From the NCBI RefSeq assembly GCF_030146175.1, contig NZ_JASLCE010000028.1, positions 1 through 18,847 on the forward strand: a stretch of 18,847 nucleotides of DNA, in the 5' to 3' direction. Each line of letters starts with the position of its first letter. Positions within the stretch are counted from its first letter, which is position 1. Positions 1 to 5,897 of the stretch are shown piece after piece. This stretch comes from Flavobacterium sp. (GTDB lineage Bacteria > Bacteroidota > Bacteroidia > Flavobacteriales > Flavobacteriaceae). The position numbers and the translations under genes are program-made. The notes beneath the pieces were generated by a model. The model worked only from the letters and a program-made list of their open reading frames with translations, ran no database searches and was not told the origin of the DNA.

Positions 1-68
1 TTGAAAATACTGAAAAGCCTGTAAACAGGGCGATATAGGAGGTAAGGATCGTACCCTTCCTCTCTGCA
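1..68 (+). other. Partial structured RNA or gene end at window edge; possibly 3' part of a tRNA-Ser-like gene
   Basis: The first 68 bases could be the 3' part of a class II tRNA. TTGAAAA resembles a serine UGA anticodon loop. A variable-arm-like stem GCCTGT/ACAGGGC (17-22/25-31, one bulged base) follows. The segment ends TCTCTGCA, like an acceptor strand with its discriminator base. The T-arm is not canonical: the bases fold better as one long bulged hairpin at 38-63 with an ATCGTAC loop. Alternatively the first 24 bases end a reading frame (LKILKSL, stop at 22-24). The 5' half lies outside the window, so neither reading can be settled. Confidence 0.22.
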
Positions 69-79
69 AGATAACCAAG

Positions 80-110
80 AGCCATACTGAACTTACAGTA
101 TGGCTTTTTT
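80..110 (+). terminator. Rho-independent terminator
   Basis: A perfect 9 bp stem, GCCATACTG (81-89) with CAGTATGGC (96-104), closes a 6-base loop and is followed at once by six T (105-110). It ends whatever rightward transcript enters from the left edge. Confidence 0.85.
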
Positions 111-115
111 GTTTT

Positions 116-136
116 GGTACAACATAGGTGCAACAT
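116..136. repeat. Tandem 10-bp repeat GGTRCAACAT
   Basis: GGTACAACAT (116-125) and GGTGCAACAT (127-136) are direct copies differing at one base and separated by a single A. They sit just after the terminator of the possible tRNA-like transcript. Short spaced repeats in such a place can be recombinase-binding sites at the edge of an integrated element. No integrase gene is in the window, so this role is only a guess. Confidence 0.4.
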
Positions 137-200
137 TCAAGTTTATAATCATCTTTCTGTTATCAAGACTTAGAGACCGAAGCATTGAAATCGGTTATAT

Positions 201-257
201 GTATTTAACAACAAAGGGATTATGTTAAATACCTTTGTTGTTAAACCTATGTTTTTT
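201..257 (+). terminator. Large inverted repeat with alternative pairing; possible terminator between convergent transcripts
   Basis: A perfect 14 bp stem pairs 204-217 (TTTAACAACAAAGG) with 232-245 (CCTTTGTTGTTAAA) around a 14-base loop. A run of six T follows at 252-257 on the plus strand. A second perfect 10 bp stem, 201-210 with 223-232, reuses the left arm and so excludes the first. The element lies downstream of the minus-strand gene ending at 266. It could act as a terminator in either direction, although the U-run is only on the plus side and starts six bases after the stem. Confidence 0.5.
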
Positions 258-265
258 ATCAGGTC

Positions 266-889
266 TTAATTAACTTTTGTAAGTGTGATATTGGTCGGAA
301 TGTTAAATGTTGTTGATTGGTTTGTACCATATATCCCCATCGGCAGTTTAATTCTCCAAGTAGTCGTATTGAAGTTGGATTGATTGATATTCATTTTAAA
401 TTCTCCCTCTATACCGAGCGGGCGAGCCTGACTGAATGGTTGGCTTATGTCGTAAATCTGTCCGCTCATTTCATAAGGTCTTATAGGAGAGTTTCCCATT
501 ATAATAGTAGGCCATGGTGTACTCGAATTCCCGATGTTGATTTCTGATGTGTAAATGGTTTGCTCATTTGCTGATCCGTAATTTTGAACCAGCTTATAAT
601 GACCGCGTAATTCATCTACATAGGCTTTTGGTGGATCGTCAGGATAAACAGGTTTTTGCGCTACTTTCCACAATCGTAATACAAATGTTTGATTACCATT
701 TTGATAAATCCATGTACCAATAAATGGTGCAAAATAATTATTCACATCTTTATAATAGTACGTAAGCAAAGGACTCTTTTTAAAGCTGGAATTATAGTAT
801 TCTTTCAGTTCTTCAACTTTTGGTGGAGGTGCTTGCGCAGATAGAGAAAAAACAAAAAAGAATATACTAATGCTAAATGTTTTTTTCAT
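266..889 (-). CDS. Secreted DUF6705-like protein (paralog 1)
   Basis: A 207-residue exported protein of unknown function. Residues 1-20 are a signal peptide with a Lys-rich start, a Phe-rich hydrophobic core and a LSAQA end. The mature part carries landmarks I associate with flavobacterial DUF6705 proteins: YFAPFIGTWIYQNG (52-65), an ELRGHYKLVQNYGSANEQ block (about 93-110) and a C-terminal IPTNITLTKVN. It has no Cys-lipobox, so it is probably periplasmic or released. It is the last gene of an apparent operon with its paralog (52 bp upstream) and the JAMM-like lipoprotein. The family name is from memory; the reading frame and signal peptide are seen directly. Confidence 0.8.
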   Translation of the reverse strand: MKKTFSISIFFFVFSLSAQAPPPKVEELKEYYNSSFKKSPLLTYYYKDVNNYFAPFIGTWIYQNGNQTFVLRLWKVAQKPVYPDDPPKAYVDELRGHYKLVQNYGSANEQTIYTSEINIGNSSTPWPTIIMGNSPIRPYEMSGQIYDISQPFSQARPLGIEGEFKMNINQSNFNTTTWRIKLPMGIYGTNQSTTFNIPTNITLTKVN

Positions 890-941
890 AGATAATACAT
901 TCTAGCGATGTGTGTAATGGTCTGAAACAGATTACGTTTCA

Positions 942-1562
942 TTAATTAACTTTTGTAAGTGTGATGTTGGTCGGTATTGTGAATGTCGCCGCGCTGGCAG
1001 AACTATGAAGTCCGGATGGAAGTGTCACATTCCATTGTGCATTGTTTATACTGGCAGGATTAATACTTATTTTAAGTATGCCTTTTAAGCCAAGCGGATT
1101 GTCATCGGTATAGGGTATATTTACGTCATAAATAGTGCCATCCAAGAGATACTGTTGTAATGGTGCGCCAAATATAATCGTTACCCACGGGGTTATTGAA
1201 TTTCCTGCATTGATTTGGGATGTATATATGATTTGTTCATTGGCTGTGCCATAATTTTGAACCAGCTTATAATGGCCTATTAATTCATCCATAAAATATT
1301 TTGAATTATTCTCGGATTGATAAAGTGCTTTTTCCTGTTTTGTAAACTGTACAACAAAGGTTCGGCTACCGCTCTGGTAAATCCATTTACCAATAAATGG
1401 CGCAAAGTAGTTGTTTACATCCTTATAGTAATAAGTAAATAAAGCACTCTTTTTAAAATTGGGATTGAAATACTGGCTAATCGCTTCAACCTTTTCTTGC
1501 TGTGCTTGTGCAGATAAAGAAAAAATAAAAAGTAATACGCTAATGCTGAATATTTTTTTCAT
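942..1562 (-). CDS. Secreted DUF6705-like protein (paralog 2)
   Basis: A 206-residue exported protein, clearly a tandem duplicate of the next gene downstream. The signal peptides match nearly residue for residue (MKKxFSIS...FSLSAQA). Both share a YYYKDVNNYFAPFIGxWIYQ block, a GHYKLVQNYGxANEQxIYTS block and an identical last 11 residues. The middle (about 130-165) and the segment before the C-terminus diverge, suggesting a conserved fold with a variable surface. The gene starts 12 bp after the stop of the lipoprotein gene, so the two are almost certainly co-transcribed. No catalytic motif is visible. A lipocalin-like or binding role is possible but not shown. Confidence 0.8.
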   Translation of the reverse strand: MKKIFSISVLLFIFSLSAQAQQEKVEAISQYFNPNFKKSALFTYYYKDVNNYFAPFIGKWIYQSGSRTFVVQFTKQEKALYQSENNSKYFMDELIGHYKLVQNYGTANEQIIYTSQINAGNSITPWVTIIFGAPLQQYLLDGTIYDVNIPYTDDNPLGLKGILKISINPASINNAQWNVTLPSGLHSSASAATFTIPTNITLTKVN

Positions 1563-1574
1563 GATCGATTCGTT

Positions 1575-3086
1575 TTAATTGGAACACGGTTTTTTAATAA
1601 CATTCGAGTTTTTGCTATCAAGTTCCAGTTTTTGAAAATTTGAAAATGTGGCATCAACTTCAAATAAATTAAGTCCCAACTTGGCTTCTTTTATAAACTC
1701 TAAAAATGATTTTTTATCATCTTCGACATTCGAATTTACTTTGATGGTTCCATTGGTTCCGTAGTATTTTTGAAATATTTTTTCCATTTCAGCGATTTTT
1801 TTCATGTCCAGTACAGTTCCTTGCGCGTTAGTGCGTGGATATCTAAAACTGTCAATGCAAAGTGTACAATCAATTGTAAGAGCATACCTCGTTCCATCTG
1901 CTGTCATTACATAGAACACAAAATCATCTGTATCTATTTTATTATTTTGTACCAATCGACTTAACGCAGCCATGTCGTCCCATGAGAATATCGAATAGGT
2001 GCCGTTTCCATTGCCGCCGTATGCATCATGTGTATGTGCCAACATAACGTATTTTTGACTTGGGTTTAGATTAATATCAATCATACCGCCAATACCCTGC
2101 GGAATAGTCTGTGTAGGATTAGATGTTTGTGCTGTTGCTGATTTATCAATAAATATGCCGTTTTCTTGGCTTTGTGATGTTGTGCCTGCAAGGTTGACAA
2201 GTTCCTGTTTCAAGCCTGAAAACTTTTCTAACTGCTTCGCAATCGTTTTGCATCCGGAAGGTGCAATCGCTGTTTCCAAGTCTTCCAAAACCGGGGTTGT
2301 TGTTACGGGTGGGTTATTGCCGCCACCGCTATTGCCACTTCCGCCGCCTGAATGTCCAACACCTGGCTCAGTTCCGATCGTACCGCCATTACCGCCTCCA
2401 TATCCTGAACCCGCGCCAGCACCACCAGCACCCGTCATGCTACAATCTACAGACGTAACTGTATAAAGGTGACTAGGGTCGTTACAATTTGCTGTTGCGA
2501 CATGCGGTTCGACAGAACCGCCTGCTGTCCATGCTTGATTACACATCAATACGTTTGCCGTTACGCAATGAAGCTCCCTTGCGGTTGGTGTAATATCATA
2601 TTCGATCTGTGTGATATTGACCGTTCCTTTAAAGTGGAAAGAACCATGTTCCTCGCTTGGGGTTAATGGGGTTGTTGGCGTGTATTTGACAAGATACGCA
2701 TTCGCCTGACTCAACGAATCCATGCGGATTACAAGGTTCTCGAAAAAATCAGGATTATTAATTTCGCGTTTGATCTGAAATGTATAGGTAGTATAGGCGC
2801 CGTCCTGTATCACTTTGGATATATCAGGCATAATAGAAAAACCGTATGTTTCCTCCATGCCGGTTTTGGCTGTGCTACCTTTTTTCTGTTTTCCTTTGTT
2901 CAGTTTTGAAAGGGCTGTAATAAACTGTTCTTCATTCAACAGCATATCAAAAGTGCTGTTTCGTATGCTTATTTTTTCCTGATAGCTTTCTTTGCTGATA
3001 GCATCACGTTCCAGTTCGCACCCAAACAGGATAAACACCGTCAAAATCATCACAGGAAAACAAGCGTATAATTTTCTATGGTTCAT
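1575..3086 (-). CDS. Lipoprotein with Gly-rich linker and JAMM/MPN-like C-terminal domain
   Basis: A 503-residue lipoprotein. Residues 1-23 form a type II signal peptide with lipobox LFGC (Cys23). An N-terminal region (about 30-170) is followed by a Cys-containing segment (Cys174, 182, 201, 215), a Gly/Ser-rich linker (about 218-258) and a C-terminal domain (about 265-503). That domain carries His351-Thr-His353, then Ser368-x2-Asp371, with Glu308 upstream. This is the order of the zinc-binding JAMM motif (E...HxH...SxxD) of MPN/JAB isopeptidases, though the HxH to Ser gap (14 residues, Gly/Asn-rich) is longer than usual. The likely role is a surface or periplasmic zinc peptidase. It heads an operon with the two DUF6705 genes (12 bp gap). 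The lipoprotein call is firm; the JAMM call is moderate. Confidence 0.7.
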   Translation of the reverse strand: MNHRKLYACFPVMILTVFILFGCELERDAISKESYQEKISIRNSTFDMLLNEEQFITALSKLNKGKQKKGSTAKTGMEETYGFSIMPDISKVIQDGAYTTYTFQIKREINNPDFFENLVIRMDSLSQANAYLVKYTPTTPLTPSEEHGSFHFKGTVNITQIEYDITPTARELHCVTANVLMCNQAWTAGGSVEPHVATANCNDPSHLYTVTSVDCSMTGAGGAGAGSGYGGGNGGTIGTEPGVGHSGGGSGNSGGGNNPPVTTTPVLEDLETAIAPSGCKTIAKQLEKFSGLKQELVNLAGTTSQSQENGIFIDKSATAQTSNPTQTIPQGIGGMIDINLNPSQKYVMLAHTHDAYGGNGNGTYSIFSWDDMAALSRLVQNNKIDTDDFVFYVMTADGTRYALTIDCTLCIDSFRYPRTNAQGTVLDMKKIAEMEKIFQKYYGTNGTIKVNSNVEDDKKSFLEFIKEAKLGLNLFEVDATFSNFQKLELDSKNSNVIKKPCSN

Positions 3087-3106
3087 TGTCTTGAATTATT
3101 AATAGT

Positions 3107-3143
3107 CGCAAATATTGTGTTTTTCCAAATGAAAATATTTGCG
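3107..3143. promoter_or_regulatory. Perfect 10-bp inverted repeat upstream of the lipoprotein operon
   Basis: CGCAAATATT (3107-3116) and AATATTTGCG (3134-3143) are exact inverted copies with a 17-bp spacer, beginning 21 bp upstream of the lipoprotein start codon at 3086. The half-sites are about 27 bp apart centre to centre, which is compatible with a dimeric regulator. On the minus strand the proximal arm contains AATATTTG, close to the Bacteroidota -7 consensus TAnnTTTG, so the repeat may overlap the promoter. Confidence 0.5.
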
Positions 3144-3307
3144 TTTTCCCGTAAATTGGTGCAATCTGTGTAAAAATACATATAAATGCGTATGCGTTTT
3201 ACGGACTTTTCAAGTTTTCGTTACGGTTCTCAGGTGCCTGTTTTTGATTAAAGGGATGCTTTTGAAGCCTTTTTACAAGATGTTTTAAGTATATAAATGC
3301 CAAAATA

Positions 3308-3399
3308 GATTTTATAAAATTTACGACTTCGGTGCCGGATATACAAATCGGAATGCTTCCGGAGTATAGGAACCTCCGATTTCCAAATTTCCGATCGTA
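3308..3399 (-). pseudogene. Degenerate duplicate of a downstream gene end
   Basis: The stretch 3308-3347 matches 3788-3827, the 3' end and flank of the 172-residue gene that starts at 4319, at most positions without gaps. Both contain GATTTTATAAAAT, then a near-identical CTTCGGTRCCGGATATA. In the minus frame ending at 3321 it encodes a tail FRFVYPAPKS that parallels DFIYPVPKK at the end of that protein. No intact gene leads into this tail, because the 107-residue gene above it stops at 3400 in another frame. It is best read as the leftover end of a duplicated gene. The intergenic bases 3150-3307 show nothing else I can name. Confidence 0.5.
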
Positions 3400-3723
3400 T
3401 TATTGCGGTTTTTTGAGTACCAAAAAATCAGTTGCGGTAACTTCAATTGGTGTTTTAAATTCAATCCAATGTTCCCGGTTGTCGGTTTCACCATCATCCA
3501 TAATTCTATACGACGAATAGCCATTATTCATAAAAGGAAGTTCGATCCATTCGTAATCCGACAAACGCCCCAAATTTTGTTTTTCGATAGTCTCGAGCCA
3601 GTTTAGTGCGGTATCAATCTCTTTCTTTTGCTTTAAAATGGCTGCTTTGTTGGCATTGCCTTCGCGTAATTGTACTACCAATTGGACTTGTTTTTCTTTT
3701 AATACTTGTATCGCGTAATTCAT
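3400..3723 (-). CDS. Small protein of unknown function with N-terminal coiled-coil-like helix
   Basis: A 107-residue protein using the ATG at 3723. The frame stays open 21 codons further upstream, but that stretch looks non-coding. Residues 1-50 are rich in Lys, Gln, Leu and Glu and likely form a long helix or coiled coil. The rest holds Trp and aromatic residues (YEWIELPF, HWIEFKTP) and looks like a compact alpha/beta domain. There is no signal peptide, so it is cytoplasmic. It lies 77 bp downstream of the next minus-strand gene and just before a degenerate copy of that gene's end. I do not recognise the family. A small immunity-type protein is a guess from context only. Confidence 0.6.
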   Translation of the reverse strand: MNYAIQVLKEKQVQLVVQLREGNANKAAILKQKKEIDTALNWLETIEKQNLGRLSDYEWIELPFMNNGYSSYRIMDDGETDNREHWIEFKTPIEVTATDFLVLKKPQ

Positions 3724-3800
3724 AAAGATCTTATTTGTTGCTAATTTGAAATAAATGAAAATAGGATTGGGGCATCCAAATGCCACGGATTTTATAAAAT

Positions 3801-4319
3801 CTACTTCTTCGGTACCGGATATATAAAATCAGGAATGTTATTTCGTAAATCCTGATCAGGATCGGCGGTTTCATCGTCCGGATAGCCAATAAACGGGCTT
3901 CTTTTTCCGAAACCAAAATACCATTCTTCTGTTTTGATCAACCGATATTCGGATAGAAAATCGGCTTCATTTTTTTCTGTAGCAGCCGACTTTCGATTCG
4001 TCCAAAATAGGGTGTAATCGCCTAAGGCACTTTCTACATGAAATTGCGCATTTTCAAAATCGATATTCCGAAGGATATGTTCCATTTTCAGGATAAAATC
4101 ATTCCAGTCGGAGGTGTCCAATCCGAAATATTTATAGGTCGCGGCAAATCCCAATAGGATATTTTCATAATAATAGGGAACTTCATAGTCGCCAAAACTA
4201 AACATATTGGCGTTGATAAACGGGTAGGTGTTGTCTTTTTCCAATGTTTTGATAAAATCGACCGATTTGTGATAATCCCGGTCAATTTTAATATAGCCGT
4301 AAATTGAAGTATATTCCAT
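3801..4319 (-). CDS. Protein of unknown function, immunity-like in size and context
   Basis: A 172-residue soluble protein starting MEYTSIYGYIKI at the ATG at 4319, behind an A-rich leader (CACTAAAAATG). A longer frame would need a TTG at 4358, which is unlikely in this group. The protein is acidic and aromatic-rich, with blocks such as EVPYYYENILLGFAATYKYF in the middle and EEWYFGFGKRSPFIG near the end, and it closes on DFIYPVPKK. No signal peptide, membrane segment or catalytic motif is visible. It follows the terminator of the ankyrin operon, so it probably has its own promoter. A degenerate copy of its 3' end lies at 3308-3399. The family is not recognised. Confidence 0.7.
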   Translation of the reverse strand: MEYTSIYGYIKIDRDYHKSVDFIKTLEKDNTYPFINANMFSFGDYEVPYYYENILLGFAATYKYFGLDTSDWNDFILKMEHILRNIDFENAQFHVESALGDYTLFWTNRKSAATEKNEADFLSEYRLIKTEEWYFGFGKRSPFIGYPDDETADPDQDLRNNIPDFIYPVPKK

Positions 4320-4378
4320 TTTTAGTGTTTTTTGTTGTAGTACTATTTCAACAGACAAGTTGCTAAAAGTACCATTTT

Positions 4379-4416
4379 AAAAAATAATTCCGTTCAACAG
4401 ATTGAAGAACGGAATT
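4379..4416 (-). terminator. Rho-independent terminator of the ankyrin-led operon
   Basis: The 10 bp perfect stem AATTCCGTTC (4386-4395) with GAACGGAATT (4407-4416) has an 11-base loop. Read leftward it is followed by A and then six T (complement of 4379-4384). It lies 55 bp beyond the stop codon at 4471. A smaller hairpin, ATCCTT-TTG-AAGGAT, lies between them at 4425-4439. Confidence 0.85.
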
Positions 4417-4470
4417 AATAAGGCATCCTTTTGAAGGATTTCTTTAAACAACTTTTATTTTTCGATGAAA

Positions 4471-5220
4471 TTAGTCGCCTTTGCTCGCAGAAACGATGCT
4501 TTCGATAAATTCATCTAACTGTTCGATTTTTTCACTTTCGCCATTTTCTTCGTATTTGACGCGCATCGGACGTAAAATATTGAGGAATTTGTCGAAAATA
4601 TGTTCCTGAATGATAGGCGAATCCACTACTTTGTAAATACTGCGTAACATCCAGATACGGTTGTATTCCGTACGCGACATTACAACGTAAAAACCTTGTG
4701 CCATTTCGACCGACCAATCGCGCAATTCCGTCAGAATTGCCGCTGCACCGAATTGACCGGAAGAAATAGTACCAAAAAAGGTCTCGATTTCTTCGAATAA
4801 TTTGGTCGATGCTTCGTCATTTTGTTGTTGGAAAAATTCTTTAAGCGATTGTGCTGCGGTTTGCGCATTGATATACACGTTTCCGGAGGCGTATAAAAAA
4901 CCGGAAAGGTCAATTTCGCCTTGATAGATTCCGTCGATAAAGATCGCAAGTCCTCGCAAATGATGTCCGATGTCTTCGTGAGACAGATAGTCGCCATAAC
5001 CCGGCAACACGTCCATAAAACGTTCGAGCGTACTATCCCAATCTTCGAATGTCGCCCAATTTTCGATTAGGAAAACGGCGCAGGTGCGTTCGATTATCTC
5101 GTGATCCAAATCAGCACTGGTGATCGAATTGTTACGGTAACTATCAAGGAAAAGATCGATTCCGTTGATATAACCCAGATAGGAATCGCTTTTAAGCAAT
5201 TGTAGTATTTGTTCTCTCAT
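4471..5220 (-). CDS. Predicted helical cytoplasmic protein of unknown function
   Basis: A 249-residue, strongly acidic protein without signal peptide or membrane segment. It is rich in residues typical of helices (REQILQLLK at the start, a QSLKEFFQQQNDEASTKLFEEIETFF stretch in the middle, and a charged tail ending SEKIEQLDEFIESIVSASKGD). It is the last gene of the ankyrin-led unit, starting 2 bp after the stop of the upstream membrane-anchored protein. A terminator follows at 4379-4416. No family is recognised. The tight spacing suggests that it works with, or is dosed with, the four upstream products. Confidence 0.75.
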   Translation of the reverse strand: MREQILQLLKSDSYLGYINGIDLFLDSYRNNSITSADLDHEIIERTCAVFLIENWATFEDWDSTLERFMDVLPGYGDYLSHEDIGHHLRGLAIFIDGIYQGEIDLSGFLYASGNVYINAQTAAQSLKEFFQQQNDEASTKLFEEIETFFGTISSGQFGAAAILTELRDWSVEMAQGFYVVMSRTEYNRIWMLRSIYKVVDSPIIQEHIFDKFLNILRPMRVKYEENGESEKIEQLDEFIESIVSASKGD

Positions 5221-5222
5221 GT

Positions 5223-5897
5223 TTATTCTTTAGTTTTTTTGACGATTTCTTCCATTAAGGCACGTTGTAGTTGTTCTTTCGGTAAATCTTTCGGAATAGC
5301 AAACAATCCGTAGATCACATTACCGTATTTTTTGCTACTTGGGAAATCCTCTTCAAGGTCAATTATGGTACGTATCGTATACGCTTCTTCGATTAGAAAG
5401 GGTAAATCGCCTTCATAGACCTTTGCAATACGAATTCCATTGCTTTTTGTGCCCGCCGCATTCGCCATGTGTTCGGCGATTGCATTGCCTTCGTATAAAC
5501 TGTTCATATTAACCAGTACAAAAAGTTTATCTACTGCTAAGTCGAAACGCATCAGTTCGTAATTCGATTCATCCGGGTTAGGAAGTACAAGCTTGTAATC
5601 GGATGCTTTGACTAAACTGTCGTTTGTATCCCAAACCGATACCTTATAATTTCCTGCCGGAACTTGTTTGATAAGCGATTCGCCGGGTTTGATTTTTTGG
5701 TCGATGGTGTAAATTTTTTCCAGTTTCCCGTCGGGCATTATCTGTTCAAAAGTTACGGATCGCAATTCGGTTCCCGTATTCATGAATTTAATGGACTGGG
5801 TTGGTCCGGTTGGTCCGTTTTGAATGTAATAAATAGCATAGGCGATGGCTATTAAGGCGATAAATGCTACGCAGCCAATTTTAAAAATTTTTTTCAT
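5223..5897 (-). CDS. Membrane-anchored protein of unknown function
   Basis: A 224-residue protein with one N-terminal hydrophobic segment (about residues 6-26, IGCVAFIALIAIAYAIYYIQ) preceded by MKKIFK. This is either an uncleaved anchor or a signal peptide without a clear cleavage site; Cys9 lies too early and out of context for a lipobox. A beta-rich region follows (about 35-105) with PGES and VPAGNYKVSV motifs like those of immunoglobulin-like sandwich domains, then a mixed C-terminal part with a charged tail. The start ATG overlaps the stop of the 553-residue gene by 4 nt (ATGA), indicating translational coupling. Function is unknown; a periplasm-facing component of the unit is likely. Confidence 0.7.
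   Translation of the reverse strand: MKKIFKIGCVAFIALIAIAYAIYYIQNGPTGPTQSIKFMNTGTELRSVTFEQIMPDGKLEKIYTIDQKIKPGESLIKQVPAGNYKVSVWDTNDSLVKASDYKLVLPNPDESNYELMRFDLAVDKLFVLVNMNSLYEGNAIAEHMANAAGTKSNGIRIAKVYEGDLPFLIEEAYTIRTIIDLEEDFPSSKKYGNVIYGLFAIPKDLPKEQLQRALMEEIVKKTKE

Noticed and set aside
2155..2466. Plus-strand Pro-rich frame of 103 codons
   Set aside because: It is the mirror image of the glycine-rich linker of the minus-strand lipoprotein, which produces Pro-rich antisense frames.
4320..4358. Longer N-terminus of the 172-residue protein from a TTG
   Set aside because: TTG starts are rare in this group, and an ATG with an A-rich leader is present at 4319.
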